From an uncultured Clostridium sp. (GTDB lineage Bacteria; Bacillota; Clostridia; TANB77; CAG-508), in NCBI GenBank assembly GCA_900557045.1, contig USQY01000033.1, forward strand, positions 1-18,480: a stretch of 18,480 nucleotides of DNA, written 5' to 3'. Below are positions 1 through 7,365 of the stretch, piece by piece. The notes below the pieces were generated by a model. The model did no database searches. It had not been told where the DNA came from and saw only the letters and a list, made by a program, of their open reading frames with translations. How positions within the stretch are numbered: position 1 is the first letter of the stretch; each line of letters opens with the position of its first letter. The translations under genes and the position numbers were made by a program.

Positions 1-41
1 GAATATCTCATTATTTTTTTATGTTAAATTCTCCCCGAATA

Positions 42-90
42 AATTTTACACTAACGGATGTTTATTTGCCTACTTTAATTTTACACTAAC
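42..90. repeat. Direct repeat pair at left edge, possible end of an IS21-like element
   Basis: The 14-mer aattttacactaac occurs at 42-55 and again at 77-90, a period of 35 bp, with no gene around it. Repeated motifs of this kind are typical of the ends of IS21-family elements, so the window may begin at the edge of a mobile element lying to the left. That is inference: no transposase is visible here. Confidence 0.3.
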
Positions 91-536
91 TTTTGTCTTG
101 GACATTGGGGACGTTTATTTTTGGACATTTTTGTCCTACTTTGGACAGATATTTCATGTCAATAGGGATGGAGCTTTTGGGGTGATTTTTTGCCATTGGA
201 AACGGTTCTTAAATATCTTATTCTATAACACTACTCGGAGAAAGAAATTTTTACTTTTGAAAAAATAAATTTCCGACCTGAGCCCTAAAACATATAACCC
301 CAGTTGCTATCGTAACAAGTCCATCACCCCCAGTAATGCACTCCACCGCGTTTGAAGGAATTTATTTTTTCAAAAGTAAAAAATTTTTTCTCTCGGTGCT
401 CACCCAAAAAATAAGATATTTAAAAACCGTCTCCAATAGCAAAAAAATCCTCCCAAGCTCCATCCCTACTGACATGAAATATCTGTCCCAAGTAAGACAA
501 AAATGTCCAATAATAAATGCCCCTAATACGACAAAA
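91..536. repeat. Long imperfect inverted repeat (hairpin element) in a gene-free region
   Basis: The left arm (about 91-273) is the reverse complement of the right arm (about 358-536) with scattered mismatches and small gaps. Shared blocks include tggacatttttgtc, acagatatttcatgtca, agggatggagctt, ttaaatatcttatt and acttttgaaaaaataaatt. The central loop is about 84 bp (274-357). The whole could fold into a hairpin more than 150 bp long. It fills most of the 1-600 interval, which has no convincing gene. It resembles a MITE or the relic of two IS ends in opposite orientation. No clear target-site duplication is seen. Confidence 0.75.
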
Positions 537-627
537 TTGCAAAATATGTAACAAAAACTGCCAACTAGAATACTATATATAGAGTATATCATTTAATTTA
601 CTCACATACTAAGAAAGGATGATAACT

Positions 628-1056
628 ATGGAATTTGAAAAAAATGTATGCCCTGTAATTGATGTTGAAGGAGTTGTTGCTTCTGGAAAACAATTTGATA
701 TTGATATAACATTACCTGAAGATAATCGTTCTGTAATATATGGAATAATAAAAGATGCATATGATGAACCAATTGAAGATGCTGTTGTTAAATTAATAGA
801 AGTTGACAGAGATTGTGGAAAGGAAGAAAGAAAACCTGTATCACACACATTTACAGATAAAAATGGAGAATTCGTTTTTGGACCTTTATGTGCTAATAAA
901 TTTTATGAAGTTCAAATTTGGGCTAACAAAGTTAGACATCATAAAATATGCACAACATGCCATCACAAAGGAAAATGCTTAAAAGGGGTAAAAATTGATT
1001 GTGATAAAAAAGAACACTTCCCATGTCATGAAAGAGAATGTGAAAAAGATTGCTAA
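628..1056 (+). CDS. Carboxypeptidase regulatory-like (CnaB-type) domain protein with Cys/His-rich tail
   Basis: A 142-residue protein. The start is placed at 628, not at the in-frame ATG at 619, because the ribosome site AAAGGA overlaps the 619 codon and lies 8 nt before 628. Residues about 35-100 look like a carboxypeptidase-regulatory or transthyretin-like beta-sandwich: GIIKDAYDEPIEDAVVKL followed by TDKNGEFVFGPL is the usual 'extension with default, then next-strand GEF' pattern. There is no signal peptide or membrane segment, so it should be cytoplasmic. The last 35 residues are rich in Cys and His (C108, C111, C117, C125, C133, C138, C142; H112, H113), suggesting metal binding or disulfides. 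It stands alone and ends in a shared hairpin terminator. Its exact role is unknown; small spore- or stress-associated proteins of this class exist in clostridia, but that link is inference. Confidence 0.8.
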   Translation: MEFEKNVCPVIDVEGVVASGKQFDIDITLPEDNRSVIYGIIKDAYDEPIEDAVVKLIEVDRDCGKEERKPVSHTFTDKNGEFVFGPLCANKFYEVQIWANKVRHHKICTTCHHKGKCLKGVKIDCDKKEHFPCHERECEKDC

Positions 1057-1072
1057 TTAGCAATCTTTTTTT
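1043..1072. terminator. Bidirectional terminator
   Basis: The perfect palindrome at 1047-1066 (agattgctaattagcaatct) is flanked by A and T runs. It contains the TAA stop of the plus-strand gene and abuts the stop of the minus-strand small protein, so it probably serves both convergent genes. Confidence 0.85.
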
Positions 1073-1208
1073 ACAATCCCATTTTCTTAATCATTTTTTT
1101 ACCTTGTTTCATCATTTTCTTTTTATTAAAACCGATTGTCTCTCCATACATCATAACTAAACCAGCAGAAACCATGCCTCCTATTATAATTCCTTTTACT
1201 AATTTCAT
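1071..1208 (-). CDS. Small glycine-rich membrane protein, 45 aa
   Basis: ATG at 1208 is preceded by a strong ribosome site (TAGGAGG, about 9 nt upstream); the stop is at 1071-1073. The product begins MKLVKGIIIGGMVSAGLVMM, one Gly/Ala-rich membrane segment (residues 4-22), then a strongly basic tail with many Lys and Met. This layout resembles short YtxH-like proteins of Bacillota, in which a membrane anchor precedes a basic cytoplasmic helix, but the match is by architecture only. It lies downstream of the TauE pair and ends at the bidirectional terminator. Function unknown. Confidence 0.7.
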   Translation of the reverse strand: MKLVKGIIIGGMVSAGLVMMYGETIGFNKKKMMKQGKKMIKKMGL

Positions 1209-1306
1209 ATTAATCAACCTCCTAAAACAATTTTTAATTTATTTGTTTTTATAAAATAATTACATTTATCATATTAAATTATTTATTCATATTTTATAAA
1301 ACATTT

Positions 1307-1696
1307 TCATTGTTCTATTTTATTATGTGTATTTTTATTTTTTATATACTGTTTGTAAAAATTGTAAATCTCATGAATTGCCACAAAAAGCAAAAAAATC
1401 CCAAAATATTTTCTTAAAAATTTAACTTCAATTTTTCCAGAAACAAATGCTCCAATTACAGAACCTATAATTCCCCAAAATATGATGGCAAATGCAACTT
1501 TAAAATCAATATTCTTGTGCTTAATATTCATAATAATAGCTGTAATCGATGTTGGTACAAAAAATATCAAGTTTATGGCTTGTGCTGTATGTTGCTGAAT
1601 TCCTAAAAAAAGTGTTAATAACAAAATTAAAACAGTTCCTCCACCCATTCCGATTGCTGTTATCATTCCTGAAATAATTCCAATTAATATTTCCAT
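1307..1696 (-). CDS. Half-size TauE/SafE family membrane protein (B)
   Basis: A 129-residue, highly hydrophobic protein with about four membrane segments. It opens with MEILIGIISGMITAIGMGGG; the GMGGG turn after the first helix is the hallmark of TauE/SafE (DUF81) anion permeases. A full-length TauE is about 250 residues, so this is a half repeat that probably pairs with the second half-size protein encoded upstream (1844-2203). The start is supported by AAAGGA 6 nt before the ATG. The family exports sulfite, sulfoacetate or related organosulfur anions. Its position downstream of cysteine desulfurase hints at a sulfur role, but the substrate cannot be read from the sequence. Confidence 0.85.
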   Translation of the reverse strand: MEILIGIISGMITAIGMGGGTVLILLLTLFLGIQQHTAQAINLIFFVPTSITAIIMNIKHKNIDFKVAFAIIFWGIIGSVIGAFVSGKIEVKFLRKYFGIFLLFVAIHEIYNFYKQYIKNKNTHNKIEQ

Positions 1697-1843
1697 GACT
1701 ATCCTTTCTTATATTATAAAAATTATAATATTTATAACAATTATAAACTTTATAAATATATGTTACCTTAAATTAAAATCACATTAAAATCTATAATTAT
1801 TTTTAATTTATAACTTATATAAAATCCACAAATTTATACTAAT

Positions 1844-2203
1844 TTAAAAAATCATATTGTATGAAGCATACAATAAAAATAATATAAAAACCAATTTTAA
1901 ATACTTATCTGGAATTTTTTTCAATAATTTAGTCCCTAAAAAACCTCCTATTATTCCCCCTATTGCGCATTTCAATCCCATTGATATATTAAAATAATTA
2001 TCATTATAGTAAAATATAGCAGCCGTAATTACCATTGGTAAAATTATAAAAATAGTAGTTCCTCTTGCCTTTTTTTCATTAAATTTCAAAAAATAAATAA
2101 GAGCTGGTAATACTATCATTCCTCCTCCTGTTGAGAAAAGGCCTGTAATAAAGCCAGCACAAATTCCAATAATTGCCTTTTTTAACATTTTCATTACACA
2201 CAT
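1844..2203 (-). CDS. Half-size TauE/SafE family membrane protein (A)
   Basis: Up to 119 residues with about four membrane segments and the TauE/SafE signature GLFSTGGGMIVLPALIYFL near the N-terminus. It has its own start and stop and is 147 bp upstream of the second half-size protein, so the pair is two genes rather than one frameshifted gene. Two four-helix halves probably form the functional heterodimer. The ribosome site is weak; translation may begin at the first ATG (2203) or at internal ATGs a few codons later (MKMLKK). Same-strand gene order is cysteine desulfurase, A, B. Confidence 0.85.
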   Translation of the reverse strand: MCVMKMLKKAIIGICAGFITGLFSTGGGMIVLPALIYFLKFNEKKARGTTIFIILPMVITAAIFYYNDNYFNISMGLKCAIGGIIGGFLGTKLLKKIPDKYLKLVFILFLLYASYNMIF

Positions 2204-2321
2204 ACCTATAATATAAAAATTATATTAGTATTATGTGCATTTTTTTACATATTACTCATCTTTTTATATTACTTGTTTTAACCGTATTATTCATTTCTAA
2301 AATTACTTTATCATTTTTATA

Positions 2322-3450
2322 TCACTCTAATATATTTTCCAAAACATTAATTACATATTTTACTTCATCTATATTGTTTTGCTCTCCTAGAGTAATTCTT
2401 AAAGAACCGTTGAGCATATTTACTATCTAATCCAATTGCTTTTAATACATGTGATGGTTCTGTTGAACCAGAATTACATGCCGAACCTGTTGAAGCACAT
2501 ATATTTTGTCTATCTAGTTTTAATAATAACTCTTCACCATCTATATTAGGAAACGAAATATTAATATTTCCAGGAAGTCTATTTTTTAAATCTCCATTTA
2601 TTTTTATATCACTATATCTAGTGGTAATTTCATTTATAAAATAATTTCTTAATTTCAATAATTTGCAATTATAATTATCTAAATTTTGACTTGCTATTTC
2701 TATTGCTTTTCCTAATCCAACTATTCCAGCAACATTTTCTGTTCCAGATCTTTTATCTCTTTCCTGATGTCCACCGTCTTGAATTTTTTCAAATTCGATA
2801 CCTTTTTTTATATATAATGCTCCAACTCCTTTTGGCCCATAAAATTTGTGTGCAGACATAGATAATGCATCTATACCTAATTCATTAACATCTATTTTTA
2901 CATTACCAACAGCCTGAACTGCATCTGTATGAAAAATTATATTTGATTTATGTGCAATTTCAGATATTTCTTTAATTGGTTGAATTGTGCCTATTTCATT
3001 ATTTGCAAACATTATTGTAATTAATATAGTGTCCTCTCTTATTGAATTTTTTAATTGTTCTAAATTTACCAAGCCTTTTTCATTTACATTTAAATATGTT
3101 ATCTCATATCCTTCCTTTTCAAGAGTTTTGCAAGTATTTAATACAGCATGATGCTCTATTTTGCTGGTAATAATATGTTTTCCTTTTTCATTATTAGCTT
3201 TTGCAATTCCCTTTATTGCAAGATTATCTGACTCACTTCCACATGATGTAAAATATATTTCTTTTTCATCTGCTCCAATTGCTTTAGCTACTCTTGTTCT
3301 AGCTGTATCTAAAGCCTTTTTGCTACGTCTACCTATAGAATATATAGATGAAGGATTACCATAATTCATAGAAAAATATGGTATCATTTCATTTAAAACC
3401 TCTTCTTTTACAGGTGTTGTAGCTGCATGATCACAATATATTATATTCAT
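2322..3450 (-). CDS. iscS: Cysteine desulfurase (IscS/NifS class), needs a +1 frameshift at CGG
   Basis: PLP enzyme that takes sulfur from cysteine for Fe-S cluster and thio-cofactor assembly. The start is ATG at 3450, 9 nt after AAAGAAAGGA. Visible motifs are CDHAATTPV at the N-terminus, SKIEHHAVLN, HTDAVQ (D176, pyridine contact), SAHKFYGPKG (PLP lysine K202) and STGSACNSG (sulfur-accepting C325). The zero frame runs through YAQ, then CGG, and ends wrongly at 2365. Skipping one base (plus-strand G at 2409) gives AQGSLRITLGEQ and continues to a TGA at 2322-2324, for 375 residues, the normal family length. Nothing else in the gene is damaged. It is either a recoded gene or a very young frameshift. 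Function call is firm; functional status is not. Confidence 0.9.
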
Positions 3451-3480
3451 TTTCTTAATTCCTTTCTTTTCTTTATTATT

Positions 3481-3510
3481 ATTATATGTAATTTGTTGAA
3501 AATATTTCAA
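3481..3510 (-). promoter_or_regulatory. Predicted promoter of cysteine desulfurase
   Basis: On the minus strand TTGAAA (3510-3505), an 18-bp spacer and TATAAT (3486-3481) lie 31 nt before the start codon, just downstream of the previous gene's terminator. Confidence 0.5.
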
Positions 3511-3556
3511 AAAAACAGATAAAACACACTATTTTTAATGTGTTTTATCTGTTTAT
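3511..3556 (-). terminator. Terminator of the upstream unknown gene
   Basis: A 16-bp stem (aaacagataaaacaca paired with tgtgttttatctgttt) with a short AT loop, followed on the minus strand by a run of T. It separates the 3582-3920 gene from cysteine desulfurase. Confidence 0.8.
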
Positions 3557-3581
3557 CACATGTAATTCTATATATGCACTT

Positions 3582-3920
3582 TTAGGAATTAGCTTCAGAC
3601 CATCTTCTCATTCTAATATTTTTATAAGCATTTAAAATATGTGAATATTTATCATACTCATCTTCCCATACTTGTGCTGGAACTTTTTCAAATGCATTAA
3701 ACATTTTTTCAGCTTCTGATAAGAATATTATTTGTTCCTGTGAAGACATTTTTTGATATCTTTTTGAAATTTTATATAACATATCTAAATCTTGTGTTGC
3801 TTTAATAAAAGTCCAAAAATCCTTTACACTCATTCCATATAATTTAATTTGAACTATTGTATAGCCTACTACTGCTGTTATTATTAGTAATAAAATATAT
3901 ATTATTGTTAATATTACCAT
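3582..3920 (-). CDS. Conserved-looking membrane-anchored protein of unknown function
   Basis: A 112-residue protein beginning MVILTIIYILLLIITAVVGY, one N-terminal membrane helix, followed by a soluble domain of about 85 residues predicted mostly helical and rich in charged and aromatic residues (VKDFWTFIKATQDLDMLYKI, and a tail with YKNIRMRRWSEANS). The ATG at 3920 is chosen over an in-frame GTG three codons earlier because AAGGTGG lies 6-7 nt upstream. It is a single-gene unit with its own terminator, and shares its upstream region with the divergent CDF transporter. I do not recognise the family. Confidence 0.75.
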   Translation of the reverse strand: MVILTIIYILLLIITAVVGYTIVQIKLYGMSVKDFWTFIKATQDLDMLYKISKRYQKMSSQEQIIFLSEAEKMFNAFEKVPAQVWEDEYDKYSHILNAYKNIRMRRWSEANS

Positions 3921-3958
3921 ATTTACCACCTTCTATCATATATATAAATTATACCATA

Positions 3959-4004
3959 TTTGTAATATTTTTGCAATATTTTTGTAATATTGCTGTAATA
4001 TATC
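3959..4004. repeat. Four tandem ~11-bp repeats in the divergent promoter region
   Basis: The motif TTGTAATATT recurs four times in a row with small variation (starting near 3960, 3971, 3982 and 3993). It lies between the divergent genes starting at 3920 (-) and 4139 (+). The helical phasing (about 11 bp) could suit a regulator binding one DNA face, but simple AT-rich repeat expansion is as likely. Confidence 0.5.
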
Positions 4005-4138
4005 TCATTTTGCCGTTCATTTTTAAATCATAAATCTTAGCAATTTAAAATTTTTATACTACATTTACAAAATATATGATATAATACATACTTAAATAAC
4101 CATATTAATAAATTTAGTATTAACAGGAGGTTGTATAT

Positions 4139-5014
4139 ATGGAAGAGAGATTTAAATCAACAAAACGTGCTGGAATTTTGGGAGTTTTTGGTAACATATT
4201 TTTATTAGTTATAAAGGGAACTATCGGCTTCATATGTAATAGTCAGGCCATGATAGCTGATGCTGCTAATAGTGCAAGCGATATTTTTGCATCACTAATG
4301 ACTTTTATTGGAAATAAAATTGCGAGTGAGCCTCAAGACGAATCACACAATTTTGGTCATGGAAAAGCTGAATATATTTTCTCTCTATTCATTAGTATCT
4401 CAATGATGATTGTAAGTATTAAATTATTATTTGATTCATTTATGTCCTTAATACATAAAAACATTTTTGAATTTTCTTGGTTTCTAGTTCTTGTTTGTGC
4501 TATAACAATTATTGTTAAACTTTTTTTATTTTTATACACTAATTCTTTAGCAAAAAAATATAATAATATACTTCTAGAAGCAAATAAAAAGGACCATAGA
4601 AATGACTGTATTGTAACAACTTTTACTCTTATTTCAGTATTATTAAGTTTAGTTAATATATATTGGTTTGATGGTGTTGTCGGAATTGGAATTTCTGTTT
4701 GGATATTTTATACTGGTGTTAAAATTTTCATAGAAAGCTTTAATATATTAATGGACATTTCTATCGATGCTGAGACTAAAGATATGATTTTAGATTTAAT
4801 AAAATGTTATGATCAAGTTAAAAATATAAGTAACTTTTCATCATCTCCTGTTGGGTATCAATATTTTATTTCTTTTACTATATATGTTGATGGAAATATG
4901 ACGACTTTTGAAAGTCATAAGCTTGCTGATGATATTGAGAAACAAATTAGTAAATTAGATAAGGTTTATAGAACTGTAGTTCATGTTGAACCACAAATAA
5001 TTGAACATACCTAA
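4139..5014 (+). CDS. Cation diffusion facilitator transporter, manganese-type
   Basis: A 291-residue, six-helix cation/proton antiporter with a C-terminal cytoplasmic domain (about 205-291). The start follows an AGGAGG ribosome site. The family signature HNFGHGKAEYIFSL is at 70-83. Aligned to YiiP, the transport site is N44, D48 (helix 2: NSASD) and D152, D156 (helix 5: DHRND). This N-D-D-D quartet is what is reported for Mn2+ exporters such as MntE, whereas zinc exporters have His/Asp. I therefore infer Mn2+ efflux, though other divalent metals are possible. A hairpin terminator follows, so it is monocistronic. Codon use and base composition match its neighbours. Confidence 0.9.
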   Translation: MEERFKSTKRAGILGVFGNIFLLVIKGTIGFICNSQAMIADAANSASDIFASLMTFIGNKIASEPQDESHNFGHGKAEYIFSLFISISMMIVSIKLLFDSFMSLIHKNIFEFSWFLVLVCAITIIVKLFLFLYTNSLAKKYNNILLEANKKDHRNDCIVTTFTLISVLLSLVNIYWFDGVVGIGISVWIFYTGVKIFIESFNILMDISIDAETKDMILDLIKCYDQVKNISNFSSSPVGYQYFISFTIYVDGNMTTFESHKLADDIEKQISKLDKVYRTVVHVEPQIIEHT

Positions 5015-5044
5015 TATAGCATAGGATAACGTTATATATCGCAA

Positions 5045-5082
5045 AATAACGATGGCTGATTTTTCAGTCATCGTTATTTTTA
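5045..5082 (+). terminator. Terminator after CDF transporter
   Basis: Stem aataacgatg / catcgttatt plus an inner CTGA/TCAG, followed by TTTTTA. Confidence 0.8.
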
Positions 5083-5175
5083 TATTATAATCTAATTATA
5101 CTTATAATATAATTCTATAATAAATATTATGTTTATAAAACTAAACATTATTTTTTCAAAATTTTAATTGTTCTA

Positions 5176-6105
5176 TTAATTAAAAACTGCTTTTATTATT
5201 GCTTCTGAATCTATTCCAAAATATTTCATTAATTCCACTGCATTACCAGATTTTCCAAATGTATCATTTATTCCAAGTCTAGTTACTTTTGCTGGAAATT
5301 CTTCTGCTAATACTTCACAAATAGCACTACCTAATCCACCAATTATATTATGATCTTCAACAGTAATTAATTTTTTTGTTTCTTTAGCACATTTTATAAT
5401 AGTATCTTTATCTATTGGTTTTATTGTATTAATATCAACTACCCTTACATATATTCCCTGCTTTTCTAATTCTTCTTTAGCTTTTAAACTTTCTGATACA
5501 CATACACCTGTTGCAAAAATTGTGGCATCTTGTCCTTTGCCTATTTGTTTAGCTTTTCCTATTTCAAATTTTTCGTTTTCATCATATATTACTGGAGTTG
5601 CAAGTCTTGATAAACGAACATAACAAGGCCCATTCAATTTACTAATTTCTTTTATTATAAATTTAGTTTCAATATCATCACTTGGAGAAAATACTTTTAA
5701 ATTTGGTAATGTTCTCATCATTGCTATATCCTCAAGCATCTGATGTGTTGCTCCATCTTCACCTACTGTAATTCCTGCATGTGTTGCACAAATTTTAACA
5801 TTTAAATTTGGATAGCATACACTATTTCTAATTTGGTCATAAGCCCTTCCTGCTGCAAATACTGCAAAAGTACTTGCAAAGGGAATTTTTCCACATGTAG
5901 CAAAACCAGCTGCTGTTCCAATCATATCTTGTTCAGCAATTCCCATGTCAAAAAATCTATCTTCAAATTTTTTTGCAAATATTTCTGTTTTTGTTGCTGT
6001 TGATAAGTCAGCATCTAATACCACTATATTTCTATTTTCTTCACCTAATTGTTCTAGCATTTCACCATAACTTTGGCGTGTTGCAATTCTTTTATCAATA
6101 TTCAT
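5176..6105 (-). CDS. Transketolase, C-terminal subunit
   Basis: A 309-residue half of a split transketolase. It contains the pyrimidine-binding domain of thiamine-diphosphate enzymes (ARQSYG-like start, FFDMGIAEQDMIGTAAGFA with the catalytic Glu of GIAEQ, THAGITVGEDGATHQ) and the C-terminal domain (VVDINTIKPID, VTVEDHN-like, GLGSAICEVLAE). With the N-subunit encoded upstream (7366-8193) it transfers two-carbon units in the non-oxidative pentose phosphate pathway. Unusually, the two halves are separated by a PHP gene. The ATG at 6105 has no clear ribosome site; an AAGGAG lies about 45 nt upstream inside a repeated leader element. The stop is TAA at 5176-5178. Confidence 0.95.
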   Translation of the reverse strand: MNIDKRIATRQSYGEMLEQLGEENRNIVVLDADLSTATKTEIFAKKFEDRFFDMGIAEQDMIGTAAGFATCGKIPFASTFAVFAAGRAYDQIRNSVCYPNLNVKICATHAGITVGEDGATHQMLEDIAMMRTLPNLKVFSPSDDIETKFIIKEISKLNGPCYVRLSRLATPVIYDENEKFEIGKAKQIGKGQDATIFATGVCVSESLKAKEELEKQGIYVRVVDINTIKPIDKDTIIKCAKETKKLITVEDHNIIGGLGSAICEVLAEEFPAKVTRLGINDTFGKSGNAVELMKYFGIDSEAIIKAVFN

Positions 6106-6145
6106 ATTTTTATTTTACATTAGTATTTTTTACTTTCTATACTAA

Positions 6146-6203
6146 CATATCTCCTTGTATAATGTATTTAGGTTTTTAATAAAGGATTTACCTATAAACC
6201 TTG
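6146..6203 (-). repeat. Repeated 58-nt leader element, copy upstream of transketolase C-subunit
   Basis: Read on the minus strand it goes CAAGGTTTATAGGTAAATCC, an A/T stretch, AAACCTAAATA, then AAGGAGATATG. The same order of blocks occurs upstream of the PHP gene at 7268-7326. The AGGTTT and AAACCT blocks can pair, and TCCTT can alternatively pair with the AAGGA near the 3' end. AAGGAG is only 2 nt from the following ATG, which begins a 3-codon ORF (MLV, stop). It could be a regulatory RNA element or a small dispersed repeat. Confidence 0.6.
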
Positions 6204-6222
6204 AACTATTTGAACTTTTACT

Positions 6223-6360
6223 AGTTTTAATAATTATTATTATTTCCTATTTTATTTGAAATTTTGTTGGTTTTAATAATAATTACTTCTTCTTAATTCA
6301 TTTGAAAACTCCCTGATTTTAATAATAATTGTCTTCTTTTAAATAACTTTGTATACCACT
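6223..6360. repeat. Three 46-bp tandem repeats overlapping the 3' end of the PHP gene
   Basis: Units begin at 6223, 6269 and 6315, exactly 46 bp apart, each starting with [ag]nttttaataa followed by an AT/TTC-rich stretch; units 1 and 2 also share atttgaaa. The PHP stop codon (6293-6295) lies in the middle unit. As 46 is not a multiple of three, the repeat changes the C-terminal reading frame rather than extending the protein. Confidence 0.6.
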
Positions 6361-7237
6361 TTTCTCTATTCCAATCATTAATTATATAATCTGGAATATG
6401 TAAATTTCCAAATCCCATTCCTAGTTGTATCCCCGGTTTGTTTGTGCCATGATAATCACATCCACCACTTTTATATAAATTTCTCTCCTCACAAAGTTCT
6501 GAAATATATTTACTTTGCTCATCTGAAAACTTTGTATAATAACATTCTATACCATCTATCTTATAGTTATCTATAATTTCATTTATAAACTGTTCTTTAT
6601 CTTTTGCCCAATCATATATATACATATGAGCTACAAAAGCCTTACCTTTTGCACTATGTATTATTGATATACATTCTTCTAATGTTGGATAATCTTTTGT
6701 TTTATCTATATAAAAATTTGATTCTTTATTATACAAATAATTGTATCTGAAATTGTCTAAACTCTCCCACATATCTTTAGGACACTTTTGCTCATTTTCA
6801 GGATATTTTTTTATTTCTTTATATATTAATAGTGTCGCCCAATCCTTTTCTTTATTCCATTGCAATTCCTCAAAAGGTGTTAATTTTAAGTTTATTTTTT
6901 TGCATGCTTCATAAAAATGTTTCAAATACTTTTCTTGTAAAATTGCATGTTTTGGATAATATATTTTTAACATTTTTTTCATTTTTTTAACATTATAATT
7001 ATACCCTAAAATATCTATCAATCTACCTTTATATCCACACTTTAATTCAATACCTTTAATTATTTTCCCAGTGTATAATTCATTTATTTTTACTTTTTTT
7101 AAAATATCATATGCATCACAATTATCATGATCTGTAATAGAAATACAATTTAGCCCTATTTCTTGTGCTTTTTTTAGTATATCTTCTACAGAATCTGTTC
7201 CATCTGAATTATTTGAATGAATATGCAAATCTATCAT
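6293..7237 (-). CDS. PHP-domain metal-dependent phosphoesterase
   Basis: A 314-residue protein with the PHP fold. Metal ligands are visible: DLHIHS (H5, H7), SDGT (D12), SITDHDN (D36, H37, D38), GIELK (E64), VAHMY, and GGCDYHGTNKPG near the C-terminus. These fit the TrpH/YciV-like single-domain PHP family, which hydrolyses small phosphoesters such as 3',5'-nucleoside bisphosphates. The substrate here is unknown. It sits between the two transketolase subunit genes, an unusual place. The ATG at 7237 lacks a proper ribosome site; a 9-codon in-frame mini-ORF (7241-7270) ends two codons before it. The C-terminal tail lies in a tandem repeat and is probably not conserved. Confidence 0.88.
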   Translation of the reverse strand: MIDLHIHSNNSDGTDSVEDILKKAQEIGLNCISITDHDNCDAYDILKKVKINELYTGKIIKGIELKCGYKGRLIDILGYNYNVKKMKKMLKIYYPKHAILQEKYLKHFYEACKKINLKLTPFEELQWNKEKDWATLLIYKEIKKYPENEQKCPKDMWESLDNFRYNYLYNKESNFYIDKTKDYPTLEECISIIHSAKGKAFVAHMYIYDWAKDKEQFINEIIDNYKIDGIECYYTKFSDEQSKYISELCEERNLYKSGGCDYHGTNKPGIQLGMGFGNLHIPDYIINDWNREKWYTKLFKRRQLLLKSGSFQMN

Positions 7238-7240
7238 TTT

Positions 7241-7270
7241 TTACTTGTATGATTTTTTATTTAAAATCAT
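7241..7270 (-). other. Possible 9-codon upstream ORF of the PHP gene
   Basis: ATG at 7270 follows AAGGAG with only 3 nt spacing, encodes MILNKKSYK, and stops at TAA (7241-7243), one codon (AAA) before the PHP start and in the same frame. It could provide translational coupling for the PHP gene, which lacks its own ribosome site. The short spacing argues against strong use. Confidence 0.3.
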
Positions 7271-7326
7271 ATGCTCCTTATAAAATATTTAGGTTTTCTA
7301 TTTTTAAGGTCTTACCTATAACCTTG
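7268..7326 (-). repeat. Repeated 59-nt leader element, copy upstream of the PHP gene
   Basis: Same block order as the 6146-6203 copy: CAAGGTTATAGGTAAG, CCTT, AAAACCTAAATA, TTATAAGGAG, CATATG on the minus strand. Here too a CCTTA block upstream can pair with TAAGG. Variation is concentrated in the A/T spacers, while the GG/CC blocks are kept. Confidence 0.6.
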
Positions 7327-7365
7327 TATATATGCACTTTTCAAAATATGTTGTTTTTTATTGTT

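Noticed and set aside
336..592. Open frames on both strands inside the left palindrome (71 and 76 codons)
   Set aside because: They arise from the inverted repeat itself, lack ribosome sites, and have low-complexity hydrophobic translations.
1307..2203. The two TauE/SafE halves as one frameshifted full-length gene
   Set aside because: Each has its own start and stop, both begin with the same GGG-turn N-terminal motif, and 147 bp of AT-rich spacer lies between them. They are two paired half-size proteins.
2233..2430. Plus-strand 65-codon frame
   Set aside because: Antisense shadow of the true C-terminal coding part of cysteine desulfurase.
3959..4004. Short repeats as a CRISPR array
   Set aside because: Units are about 11 bp without unique spacers, and no cas genes are present. 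No CRISPR array is visible in the window.
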